Below are positions 1-6,823 of a stretch of 10,035 nt of DNA, piece after piece. Under the pieces are notes generated by a model. That model searched no databases. It saw only the letters and a list, made by a program, of their open reading frames with translations, and was not told the DNA's origin. The DNA comes from an uncultured bacterium. Its GTDB lineage: Bacteria; Bacteroidota; Bacteroidia; Bacteroidales; Muribaculaceae. The number at the start of each line of letters is the position of its first letter. Within the stretch, counting starts at the first letter, position 1. Position numbers and translations under genes: made by a program. The stretch is from positions 1-10,035 of the forward strand of contig CAMHGU010000067.1 in assembly GCA_946184715.1 (NCBI GenBank), given 5' to 3'.

Positions 1-953
1 TTGGTGGCGTGGCCTATGACGCGGATGCCTTCCATCGCGCTTACCACATCGTGGGCCGTCAATGGCACGGTGAAGAGCAGCTCGTAGTCCTCGCCGCCGT
101 TGAGTGCGGCGGTGACGAGGTTCATATTCAGCTCTTCGGCCATGATGGCGGTCTGGTAGTCGATGGGAATGCGGTCTTCGTACACGCGGCAGCCCACTCC
201 GCTGGCTTTGCACAGGTGGAGCAGCTCCGACGATAGGCCATCGCTGACGTCGATCATCGCCGTGGGCCGCACGCCCTCGCGCGCGAGCATAGCGATGATG
301 TCCTTGCGGGCTTCGGGCTTGAGCTGGCGCTCGAGCAGATACTCGCGGCCGGCAAAGTCGGGGTTGAAGTCCTTGATGCCCTGGCCGGCGGCCTTCTCGC
401 GCTCGAGGAGCTGCAACCCCATATAGGCGGCTCCGAGGTCGCCGCTGACGCATATCAGGTCGGTAGCCGCGGCGCCGCTGCGATAGGTCACCTCGTCGGC
501 GCGCGCGGTGCCGATGCAGGTGATGCTCAGGTGAAGGCCTTGGCGCGAGGCCACGGTGTCGCCCCCCACGAGGTCCACGCCATATACCTCGCAGGCGAGG
601 CGGATGCCGGCATACAGCTCCTCAAGGTGCTCCACGGTGAACCGCTTCGACACGCCGATGCCCACGGTAATCTGCTCCGGCCGCCCGTTCATGGCATACA
701 CGTCGGAGAAGTTCACCACAGCGGCTTTGTAGCCTAAGTGCTTCAGCGGCACGTAGGTCAGGTCGAAGTGCACGCCTTCGAGCAGGAGGTCGGTGGTGAC
801 GAGCTTCACCAGCCCGCCGCCGGCATCGATTACGGCGCAATCGTCGCCCACGCCTTTGAGCGTCGTGGCGTTTACTGTGGGGAGCTCGCGGGTGAGGCGC
901 TCTATGAGGCCAAACTCGCCCAGCTGGGCTATTTCCGTTTCTTTATGTTCCAT
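1..953 (-). CDS. thiL: Thiamine-monophosphate kinase ThiL (partial, C-terminus cut by window edge)
   Basis: ThiL phosphorylates thiamine monophosphate with ATP to make the cofactor thiamine diphosphate, in the cytosol. I translated 317 codons from the ATG at 953; the frame is still open at base 1. Family members are usually a little longer, so probably only a few tens of residues are missing. The expected PurM/ThiL-like motifs appear in order: GDDCA at 36-40, TTDLLLEGVHFD at 53-64, NFSDVYAMNG at 81-90, GGDT at 130-133, SGDLG at 170-174, DVSDGL at 235-240 and NGGEDYELLF at 285-294. The acidic residues in these motifs bind Mg-ATP in the family. An in-frame TAG lies two codons upstream of the ATG, which fixes the start. 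No TAnnTTTG box is visible in the 114-base gap from punA, so I infer co-transcription as the last visible gene of the sppA operon. The repeat in that gap could modulate its expression. Confidence 0.95.
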   Translation of the reverse strand, partial: MEHKETEIAQLGEFGLIERLTRELPTVNATTLKGVGDDCAVIDAGGGLVKLVTTDLLLEGVHFDLTYVPLKHLGYKAAVVNFSDVYAMNGRPEQITVGIGVSKRFTVEHLEELYAGIRLACEVYGVDLVGGDTVASRQGLHLSITCIGTARADEVTYRSGAAATDLICVSGDLGAAYMGLQLLEREKAAGQGIKDFNPDFAGREYLLERQLKPEARKDIIAMLAREGVRPTAMIDVSDGLSSELLHLCKASGVGCRVYEDRIPIDYQTAIMAEELNMNLVTAALNGGEDYELLFTVPLTAHDVVSAMEGIRVIGHAT

Positions 954-988
954 GAGGGGCTATATATAATAAGGTGTAATATTGATGA

Positions 989-1040
989 AGGGACACGGCT
1001 CGCTGTCGTCAAGCAAGAGGACACGGCAAGCCGTGTCCCT
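989..1040. repeat. Hairpin-forming triple repeat between punA and thiL
   Basis: The nine-base word GGACACGGC occurs twice in the same orientation (991-999 and 1019-1027) and once inverted (1030-1038). The second and third copies make a tight hairpin with a 9-bp stem and a 2-base loop. The outer arms 989-1000 and 1029-1040 are a perfect 12-bp inverted repeat around 28 bases. The two pairings exclude each other because both use the third copy. On the transcribed minus strand the tight hairpin is followed by TCTT, a weak T-tract, so it could be a leaky punA terminator or an mRNA-processing or stabilising structure. It could equally be a dispersed REP-like intergenic palindrome. The repeat structure is seen directly; its function is not known. 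Confidence 0.7.
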
Positions 1041-1067
1041 ATGGTTATGCTGTTGATGTAGAGGGTG

Positions 1068-1880
1068 TTATCCTACTTTGGCGAGGAGACCTTTGATGAT
1101 GGCGGTCATCTTGGGCTGGGCGATGCCGGCAGCGGCCTGCACCTCTTCGTGCGACACTTTCTCAACGACAAAGCCGCCGAGGTCGGTGATTACCGACACG
1201 CCGAAGACGTTCATACCTCCGTGGCGAGCCACAATCACTTCAGGCACGGTGCTCATACCCACTGCGTCGCCGCCTATGGTAGCGAAGTAACGGTATTCGG
1301 CCGGAGTCTCGAATGTGGGGCCCGAGGTGCCTACGTACACACCTTCCACCACGCGGATATTCTGCTCGGCGGCGATGCGCTTGGCTTCGGCGATAAGCTC
1401 GAGCGAATAAGGCTCGCTCATCTCGGGGAAACGCGGGCCGAGCTCGTTGTAGTTCTTGCCGCGCAGCGGGTGCTCGGGGAAGAGGTTGATGTGGTCGGTG
1501 ATGATCATCACGTCGCCCACCTTGAAGTCGCGGTTCATACCGCCCGAGGCGTTGGATACGAAGAGGGTCTCGATGCCGAGGGCTTTCATCACGCGCACGG
1601 GGAAGGTTACGTCCTTCATCGAGTAGCCTTCATAGTAGTGGAAGCGGCCCTGCATAGCGAGTACGCGCTTGCCGGCGAGGGTGCCGAAGATGAGCTTCCC
1701 GGCGTGGCCTTCTACGGTCGATACGGGGAAGTTGGGAATCTCTTGATAGGGAATTTCGAGCTTGCCGGAGATCTCGTCGGCGAGCTGGCCGAGGCCGGTG
1801 CCGAGGATGATGGCCACCTTGGGCATCTCCGTCACTTTGCCGCGTATGAAGTCGGCGGTCTGTTTAATCTTTTCGAGCAT
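1068..1880 (-). CDS. punA: Purine nucleoside phosphorylase, trimeric (PNP/MTAP) family
   Basis: This enzyme cleaves purine (deoxy)nucleosides with phosphate to give the free base and (deoxy)ribose 1-phosphate, in cytosolic purine salvage. The 270 residues are about the usual length for the trimeric class. Visible motifs are GTGLG at 27-31 (phosphate loop), GRFHYYEGY at 78-86 with H81 matching human PNP H86, NASGG at 110-114, GPTFETPAEYR at 187-197 with E191 matching human E201, and AVGMSTVPEVIVARH at 206-220 with M209 matching human M219. The residue matching human N243 is D233 (in VITDLGG). An Asp there is also found in methylthioadenosine phosphorylases, so 6-aminopurine nucleosides may be accepted. 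The MLEKIKQTADFIRGK start is natural for the family. The gene lies 41 bases after lpxK with no promoter box between them. A deoD-type hexameric enzyme is excluded by these motifs. The symbol punA is by family; exact specificity is inferred. Confidence 0.95.
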   Translation of the reverse strand: MLEKIKQTADFIRGKVTEMPKVAIILGTGLGQLADEISGKLEIPYQEIPNFPVSTVEGHAGKLIFGTLAGKRVLAMQGRFHYYEGYSMKDVTFPVRVMKALGIETLFVSNASGGMNRDFKVGDVMIITDHINLFPEHPLRGKNYNELGPRFPEMSEPYSLELIAEAKRIAAEQNIRVVEGVYVGTSGPTFETPAEYRYFATIGGDAVGMSTVPEVIVARHGGMNVFGVSVITDLGGFVVEKVSHEEVQAAAGIAQPKMTAIIKGLLAKVG

Positions 1881-1921
1881 GATACTGATTGTTTTAAGGT
1901 TAATATATTAGGTTTGGGTTG

Positions 1922-3070
1922 TTATCGGTTGTCGTTACTCTTGGGCGTGGCGGCGGCGCGGCGCTGCTTCGAGAGGGGTATCTCGCGCAGGTGCTTGTAG
2001 AACCCTTCGGAGAAGTCGTCGTTGAGATAGGGAATAAACTCCACGTGGATAGGCAGGTAGAACACCTTGTTCTTGAGCTCCTGCGGGAAGTAGGGGTTGT
2101 TGACCATACGCACGGCGTCCTTCTCGGTGGTGATGATAATCTTGCGGCGGCCTTTAAGCTCGTTGAACTTGGAGGTGATGAAGTCGAAGTCGCTGCGCAC
2201 GAAGTTGTAATGGTCGGGGAAGCGTATCGACTTCACCGTGGCTTGGTAGTTGTTGCGCAAGTGGCGGGTGAAGGGCTTGGGGTGAGCAATGCCGGTGATG
2301 GTCATAAAGGTGTCGTCGGCCGTGAAGTCGCTCAGGCGGGGCGCTTCCTCGACGAAGTCGGAGAAGAGCGGCACGAGGCTGCCGTATTGGTAGCGCGAGA
2401 AGTAGAGCCCTTGCGAGGGGTAGAGGTTGAGGTTGTTCTTCACGAGGCGGAAGTCGATGGGGTTGATGGTCTCGGGGCACTTGGTGACCACGATGATGGA
2501 GGCTCGCCTGAGGGCGTCGATCGATTCGCGCAGGCGGCCGTAGGGCAGCAGGTGGTCGTCGTAGGGCATATTGCGATATTCCATCAGCACTATCGAGAGG
2601 TCGGGCTTCACGTGCCGGTGCTGGAACCCGTCGTCGAGGATTATCATATTGATGTCGGGGTAGAGCCGGCGCAGCTCGCGGATGCCGAAGGCGCGGTCTT
2701 CGCTCACTGCCAGGCGTATGCGGCCGTGGAATTTGTTGAAGATCTGATACGGCTCGTCGCCTATGTCGTTGGGCGTCGATTTATCGGTGGCGAGGATAAA
2801 CCCTTTGGTGGAGCGCTTGTAGCCGCGGCTGATGACGCCTATATTGTACTGCGTGGAGAGCTTGGCCACGATGTACTCCACGTGAGGGGTCTTGCCCGTG
2901 CCGCCCACGGCGATGTTGCCCACCACGATTACGGGAATCTCAAATTCGTGCTGCTTGAGCAGCCCCCAGTCGAACAGCTTATTGCGCAGCCAAGTCCCGG
3001 CTCCGTAGAACCAGGAGAAGAACCTGAACAGGTAGTCGCGCAGGGTTGTCGCTGTGCCGTTGACTGTCAT
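1922..3070 (-). CDS. lpxK: Tetraacyldisaccharide 4'-kinase LpxK
   Basis: LpxK phosphorylates the 4' position of tetraacyldisaccharide 1-phosphate to form lipid IVA, the sixth step of lipid A synthesis, at the inner face of the inner membrane. The protein has 382 residues, close to Bacteroidota homologues. The N-terminal stretch around 13-40 is aromatic and hydrophobic, consistent with membrane association. The Walker A P-loop is GNIAVGGTGKT at 51-61 with K60 and T61, followed by SRGYKR at 81-86, GDEP at 104-107, the family signature DDGFQHR at 146-152 (Walker B-like acidic residues) and PYGRLRE at 176-182. The C-terminal domain carries a TTEKDAVR segment typical of the family. The tail after about residue 370 is basic and probably disordered. 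The gene starts 31 bases after sppA ends and precedes punA by 41 bases. A lipid A enzyme implies a Gram-negative outer membrane. Confidence 0.97.
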   Translation of the reverse strand: MTVNGTATTLRDYLFRFFSWFYGAGTWLRNKLFDWGLLKQHEFEIPVIVVGNIAVGGTGKTPHVEYIVAKLSTQYNIGVISRGYKRSTKGFILATDKSTPNDIGDEPYQIFNKFHGRIRLAVSEDRAFGIRELRRLYPDINMIILDDGFQHRHVKPDLSIVLMEYRNMPYDDHLLPYGRLRESIDALRRASIIVVTKCPETINPIDFRLVKNNLNLYPSQGLYFSRYQYGSLVPLFSDFVEEAPRLSDFTADDTFMTITGIAHPKPFTRHLRNNYQATVKSIRFPDHYNFVRSDFDFITSKFNELKGRRKIIITTEKDAVRMVNNPYFPQELKNKVFYLPIHVEFIPYLNDDFSEGFYKHLREIPLSKQRRAAATPKSNDNR

Positions 3071-3101
3071 AACTGCTTCGCTACGATGTGTTTTGACGAG
3101 G

Positions 3102-4871
3102 TTAGAGCTCTACGTTGATGAAGGCGCGGGCTTGCACGGGGTAGAGGCCAAGCATACGGCGGATGATCTCACTTGATTGATAGAAGAGGGGCATCTCGCT
3201 CATCACGGCGTTGCGGGTTTGCATCGTCATATATGATGTGAAGAAGCCTTTGATGTCGGGCGTGGTCTTGGGCTGATACTCGAGGGAGTAGTCTTCCAGC
3301 TTGGCTTTCTCGGCCACCCAGGCGATAGCGTCGGAGAGGTCGCCGAGCTCGTCCACGAGGCCTATCTTGAGGGCAGTGCGGCCGTCCCACACTCGTCCTT
3401 CGGCAATGGCCTTGATGCTGTCCTGGCTCACGTGGCGACCCTGGGCGCAGCGGCGGGTGAAGAGGTCGTAGCCTTTCTCAACCATACGCTGCATCTGCTG
3501 GGCTTGCATCGGGGTCATCGCCTTAGTGATGGAGGGGAAGTTGGGGTTCTGGTTGGTGCCCACTTCGTCGATGTTGATTCCTATGTCGGCCACGAGCTTC
3601 TCCACGTTGGGGACCATACCGAAGATGCCTATCGAGCCGGTGAGGGTGGTAGGCTCGGCAAAGATGCGGTCGGCGCCACTCGAGATGTAGTAGCCGCCGG
3701 AGGCCGCGTAGTTGCCCATCGACACGGCGTAGGGCTTGCCGGTCTTCTTGAAGTCTTCGAGGGCGGCCCATATCTGCTCGGAGTCGAAGGCGCTGCCGCC
3801 GGGCGAGTTCACGCGCATCACGAGGCCTTTCACGTCCTTGTCGCCGGCCGCGGTGATGATGGCTTCGGTAAGCTCGGTGGCGTCGATAGCGTCGGGGGTG
3901 CCGGCTTCAATGTCGCCGTCGGCGTAGAGCACGGTGATGCGCTCGCTCGCGCTACCGTTGGTCAGAGTGGAGGCGTACTGCCGCATACCCACGAAGCGCA
4001 GCGGCTTATCCTCGTCCACGTCGGTCAGCTCTTTGAGCTTGCGCACCATCTCGAAGCCGTAGCACGTGGCGTCCACGAGCTTGTTCTTCAGCAGGTAGTC
4101 GGTGGGCTTGGTGTAGGTGATGCTATCGGTGAGCTGGTTGAGCTGCTCCACGCTGATGCCGCGCGACTTGGAGATCTGCTCGGTGAGCGTGCTCCAGATG
4201 CTGCCCATATAGGCCATCGTCTGCTCTTTATTTGCATCGCTCATGTGGGGGAGCATAAACGGCTCCACAGCGCTCTTGAAGGTGCCCACCTTGAAAATCT
4301 GCATCTCCACGCCCACCTTGTCGAGCAACGTCTTGAAGTGTGGTATGGCTGATGACAGGCCGTGCAGGTCGAGCGAGCCTTCGGGGTTGATGAAGATGCT
4401 GTCGGCCACGGAGGCGATGTAGTAGTCGCTCTGGGTATAGGTGTCGGCGTAGGCATACACCCACTTGCCGCTGTTGGCTTTGAAATCTTCGATGGCGCGG
4501 CGTATCTCTATCGACGAGGCGAGGCCGGCGGCGGCGCCGCGGCAGTCGATGAAGAGGCCTTCGATGCGGTCGTTGTCCTCAGCGTCGTAGATGGCGTCGA
4601 TCACGTCGCGTAGCAGCGGCGTCTGCTCCACGCCGTAGAACATCGACATCAGCTCGTCGTTCGATGCGGCTTTCTCGGGTATCGTGCCTTCGAGCGTAAG
4701 GCGAAGTATCGACTTCTTCTCTATCTTCGACGGCTGCTGACCGCTGATGAAGCTTTCCGACATCCCTGCGATGCCGGCCATTACAAATGCTCCGATGATG
4801 ATGGCAAAGAGCACCAGGCCCACTATCGAGCCTACACAAGCGCCTAATGCCGATGACCAAAAGTTCTTCAT
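3102..4871 (-). CDS. sppA: Signal peptide peptidase SppA, 67 kDa tandem-domain type
   Basis: SppA is a membrane-anchored serine protease that digests signal peptides left in the inner membrane after cleavage of exported proteins. The 589-residue length and two tandem S49 domains mark the long, E. coli-like form. Residues about 8-36 form one Gly- and Ala-rich membrane anchor, with the catalytic part expected on the periplasmic side. The first domain supplies the general base in KVGTFKSAVEP, K199, matching E. coli K209. The second supplies the nucleophile in NYAASGGYYIS, S391, matching E. coli S409. VNSPGGSAFDSE at 354-365 and TLTGSIGIFG at 409-418 are further family motifs. Both catalytic residues are present, so the enzyme should be active. 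It is the first gene of the sppA-lpxK-punA-thiL run, about 60 bases downstream of a good promoter box at 4930-4937. Confidence 0.97.
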   Translation of the reverse strand: MKNFWSSALGACVGSIVGLVLFAIIIGAFVMAGIAGMSESFISGQQPSKIEKKSILRLTLEGTIPEKAASNDELMSMFYGVEQTPLLRDVIDAIYDAEDNDRIEGLFIDCRGAAAGLASSIEIRRAIEDFKANSGKWVYAYADTYTQSDYYIASVADSIFINPEGSLDLHGLSSAIPHFKTLLDKVGVEMQIFKVGTFKSAVEPFMLPHMSDANKEQTMAYMGSIWSTLTEQISKSRGISVEQLNQLTDSITYTKPTDYLLKNKLVDATCYGFEMVRKLKELTDVDEDKPLRFVGMRQYASTLTNGSASERITVLYADGDIEAGTPDAIDATELTEAIITAAGDKDVKGLVMRVNSPGGSAFDSEQIWAALEDFKKTGKPYAVSMGNYAASGGYYISSGADRIFAEPTTLTGSIGIFGMVPNVEKLVADIGINIDEVGTNQNPNFPSITKAMTPMQAQQMQRMVEKGYDLFTRRCAQGRHVSQDSIKAIAEGRVWDGRTALKIGLVDELGDLSDAIAWVAEKAKLEDYSLEYQPKTTPDIKGFFTSYMTMQTRNAVMSEMPLFYQSSEIIRRMLGLYPVQARAFINVEL

Positions 4872-4929
4872 TTCTAAAATCGTTGTAAGATATTTGTACT
4901 ACAATTTCGGTTGTTTCCTATTTAATTTA

Positions 4930-4960
4930 CAAAGATATGAATAAAGGAGGGAATTTCAAC
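4930..4960 (-). promoter_or_regulatory. Promoter of the sppA-lpxK-punA-thiL operon
   Basis: On the minus strand TATCTTTG at 4937-4930 matches the Bacteroidota -7 consensus TAnnTTTG exactly. A GTTG at 4960-4957 lies 19 bases upstream, at the usual distance for the TTTG -33 element. This predicts a transcription start near 4920-4925 and a 5' leader of roughly 50 bases before the sppA ATG at 4871. The -33 element falls in the loop of the hairpin at 4944-4972. Confidence 0.75.
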
Positions 4961-4981
4961 ATTTCCCTCCTTGATTTTTTT
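4944..4981. terminator. Hairpin with T-tract downstream of mlaF, overlapping the sppA promoter
   Basis: The arms AAGGAGGGAA (4944-4953) and TTCCCTCCTT (4963-4972) form a perfect 10-bp stem around a 9-base loop. On the plus strand the stem is followed by GA and seven T (4975-4981), the form of an intrinsic terminator read left to right. Read in the direction of mlaF it is followed by only TATT, so it is a weaker terminator for the upstream mlaEF transcript, whose stop lies 55 bases away. It may act in both directions, stopping antisense transcription into mlaF and insulating sppA. It occupies the -33 and spacer region of the sppA promoter. Confidence 0.55.
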
Positions 4982-5027
4982 CAAAATTTCGGGTAGTTTG
5001 GGCCAAAAACCTGCCCGGCCGCTCCTC

Positions 5028-5813
5028 TTACCGCTCTATGCCGGCCTCGTCGGGGTGCTGAAGAGCGTATTTCTGCACGGTGCGGAAGAGGTCGGTGGCG
5101 AAGACAAACTCTTCGAGCGCCTTATTGCCCGAGGTGTAAATCTGGTGCATATTGCCCGTCCAGTCACACGACCCGCGGTTGATGAAGGCAATGCTCTCGC
5201 CGATGCCGAGCACAGAGTTCATATCGTGGGTGTTGATCACGGTGGTGATGCCGTACTCGTGGGTGATGTCGCTCAGCAGCTCATCGATGAGGATTGAGGT
5301 GCGGGGGTCGAGGCCGGAGTTGGGCTCGTCGCAGAAGAGGTATTTGGGGTTGAGGGCGATGGCGCGCGCGATGGCCACTCGCTTCTGCATACCGCCGCTC
5401 AGCTCCGAGGGGTATTTCCCCTCGGCGCCTTTGAGGTTGACGCGCTCGATGCAGAACATCGCGCGGTCGCGCATCTCGGCCTTGCTCATCTTGGAGAACA
5501 TCACCAGCGGAAACATCACGTTGCCCAGCACGGTTTCGGAGTCGAAGAGCGCCGAGCCTTGGAAGAGCATTCCTATCTCCTTGCGCAGCTCCTTAATCTG
5601 GTGGCGGTTCATCGCCAGGAGGTCGCGCCCGTCGAAGAGTATCTCGCCCTCCTCGGGCCGGTGAAGCCCCACAAGGCTCTTCATCAGCACCGTCTTGCCC
5701 GAGCCGCTCTGCCCTATGATGAGGTTGGTGATGCCGGCCTGAAAGGTGGTGGTGACGTGGTGGAGAATCTCCACACCGTCGAACGACTTGACTACATTTC
5801 TTACCTCTATCAT
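5028..5813 (-). CDS. mlaF: ABC transporter ATP-binding protein, MlaF-like (lipid transport)
   Basis: This is the ATPase of an MCE-type phospholipid transporter, working on the cytosolic face of the inner membrane with the MlaE permease to move lipids between the inner and outer membranes. The 261 residues contain a complete nucleotide-binding domain: Walker A GQSGSGKT at 34-41, Q-loop Gln at 85 in MLFQGSALFD, signature LSGGMQKR at 138-145, Walker B YLFCDEP at 158-164 with catalytic E163, D-loop SGLDP at 166-170 and switch His at 196 in NTHDM. MLFQGSALFDSETV is characteristic of the MlaF/Mkl branch, and the adjacent MlaE permease settles the assignment. Its ATG overlaps the mlaE stop as ATGA, implying translational coupling. 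The final 40 or so residues (EEFVFATDLFRTVQKYALQ) are a C-terminal extension that may contact the partner subunit. The direction of transport cannot be read from sequence. Confidence 0.93.
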   Translation of the reverse strand: MIEVRNVVKSFDGVEILHHVTTTFQAGITNLIIGQSGSGKTVLMKSLVGLHRPEEGEILFDGRDLLAMNRHQIKELRKEIGMLFQGSALFDSETVLGNVMFPLVMFSKMSKAEMRDRAMFCIERVNLKGAEGKYPSELSGGMQKRVAIARAIALNPKYLFCDEPNSGLDPRTSILIDELLSDITHEYGITTVINTHDMNSVLGIGESIAFINRGSCDWTGNMHQIYTSGNKALEEFVFATDLFRTVQKYALQHPDEAGIER

Positions 5814-6559
5814 TGCAGCAACACTTTAGTGAGAATAACGTCGGCCAGCAGAATCATAATGCTTGAGGTCACCACGGCCTTGGTGCTCGCTTTGCCCACC
5901 TCGAGGGCGCCGCCGCTTACGTGGTAGCCGTAGAACGACGCGATGCTCGCTATCAGGAACGCGAAGAACAGCGACTTTATAAGCCCGTACCACACGTACC
6001 ACTCCACAAACATAGCCTGAATGCCATATACATAGGTCGATGGCTGAATCACGCCCGTAATCACCGAAATCAGGTAGCCGCCAAGCAGGCCGGTCGACAT
6101 ACTGAAAATCACCAGCACCGGAATGAACGACACCATCGCCAGCATCTTGGGCATCACCAGGTAATTGGCTGAGTTCACGCCCATTATCTCGAGAGCGTCA
6201 ATCTGCTCGGTAACGCGCATAGTGCCTATCTCCGACGCTATGTTCGACCCCACCTTGCCGGCCAGAATCAGACACATAATCGACGATGAGAACTCCAGCA
6301 GTATCACCTCGCGCGTGGCAAGGCCCACGGTGTAGCGCGGCATCAGCGGCGACGTGGTGTTGAGCTGCATCTGGATGGCACACACCGCGCCTATGAAGAT
6401 CGAAATCACGATCACCACCGGTATCGAATCCACGCCGAGCTTCATTATCTCGGCTACGTAGCGCTTGAAAAACACTCCCCACTTCTCAGGGATGGCGATT
6501 GTCCGCTTGATAAAGAGGGCAAATTTGCCTAAGGTGCTTAATGACTCGGTAAGTAACAT
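5810..6559 (-). CDS. mlaE: ABC transporter permease, MlaE family
   Basis: This is the membrane-spanning permease that pairs with MlaF in an MCE-type lipid transporter. The 249-residue length fits the family. An N-terminal interfacial helix (about 10-37, FIKRTIAIPEKWGVFFKRYV) is followed by hydrophobic segments at about 46-66, 85-103, 135-167, 188-210 and 228-246. The MlaE signature stretch at 101-128 (GKVGSNIASEIG, then MRVTEQIDALEIMGV) includes the cytosolic coupling region with the ATPase. The ATG at 6559 lies about 30 bases after a strong promoter box. The gene ends CTGCAATGA, overlapping mlaF by 4 bases. No MlaD (MCE-domain) gene follows mlaF, so the substrate-carrying partner must be encoded elsewhere if the system is complete. 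Confidence 0.94.
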   Translation of the reverse strand: MLLTESLSTLGKFALFIKRTIAIPEKWGVFFKRYVAEIMKLGVDSIPVVIVISIFIGAVCAIQMQLNTTSPLMPRYTVGLATREVILLEFSSSIMCLILAGKVGSNIASEIGTMRVTEQIDALEIMGVNSANYLVMPKMLAMVSFIPVLVIFSMSTGLLGGYLISVITGVIQPSTYVYGIQAMFVEWYVWYGLIKSLFFAFLIASIASFYGYHVSGGALEVGKASTKAVVTSSIMILLADVILTKVLLQ

Positions 6560-6590
6560 CTATAAGTAAGAACTGATAGGTTTTAGAGTG

Positions 6591-6622
6591 CAAAGATAAC
6601 AAATCATCGGCAATTCCCGAAA
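6591..6622 (-). promoter_or_regulatory. Promoter of mlaE-mlaF
   Basis: On the minus strand TATCTTTG at 6598-6591 is a perfect TAnnTTTG -7 box. TTTC at 6622-6619, one base off the TTTG -33 element, lies 20 bases upstream. Transcription would begin near 6584, giving a leader of about 25 bases before the mlaE ATG at 6559. Confidence 0.75.
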
Positions 6623-6787
6623 TATTTTGCGAAAACGCCCCCGCCGCCTTTTTATGACCATAGGTTGACGGCTTTGTCCAGTCACACGGATAGCTATCGG
6701 AGTGTCAACGCTCGGGGAGAGAAACCTCTGCGAGGTCGTCGGCGAGGGTGCCGCCAGGCGAGCGATGAGTGTAGCGGGTGGAAGATG
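6623..6787. other. Gap between the tRNA-Gln terminator and the mlaE promoter; no convincing gene
   Basis: These 165 bases hold no gene I can support. The sequence is GC-rich, unlike the AT-rich promoter DNA on either side, and contains a 10-base palindrome GATAGCTATC at 6689-6698 and a repeated GGCGAG flanking GGTGCCGCC near 6741-6762. Short open minus-strand frames end in it, for example the one finishing LAEVSLPER at about 6705, but they run through the tRNA and have no credible start. It could be a gene remnant, an untranslated RNA or a dispersed intergenic repeat. Confidence 0.4.
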
Positions 6788-6819
6788 AAAAAGCCGCTCG
6801 GCTTATCGCTGAGCGGCTT
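6788..6819 (-). terminator. Intrinsic terminator of tRNA-Gln
   Basis: On the minus strand the arms AAGCCGCTC (6819-6811) and GAGCGGCTT (6799-6791) make a perfect 9-bp GC-rich stem with an 11-base loop. The stem runs into five T (6792-6788) followed by C. It starts four bases after the tRNA 3' end, a typical rho-independent terminator placement. Confidence 0.88.
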
Positions 6820-6823
6820 GATG

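Noticed and set aside
1881..1921. AT-rich gap before punA as a separate promoter
   Set aside because: It contains TA-rich sequence but no TAnnTTTG box; the short spacing fits a shared transcript better.
1065..3118. Long plus-strand open frames (311 and 399 codons) opposite punA and lpxK
   Set aside because: They are rich in His, Val, Gly, Ala and Glu with no recognisable motifs, and lie exactly antisense to genes with intact catalytic motifs. They arise from GC-rich third positions on the other strand.
3432..4352. Plus-strand open frame of 306 codons opposite sppA
   Set aside because: Same antisense composition artefact; no motif, and the minus-strand SppA has both catalytic residues.
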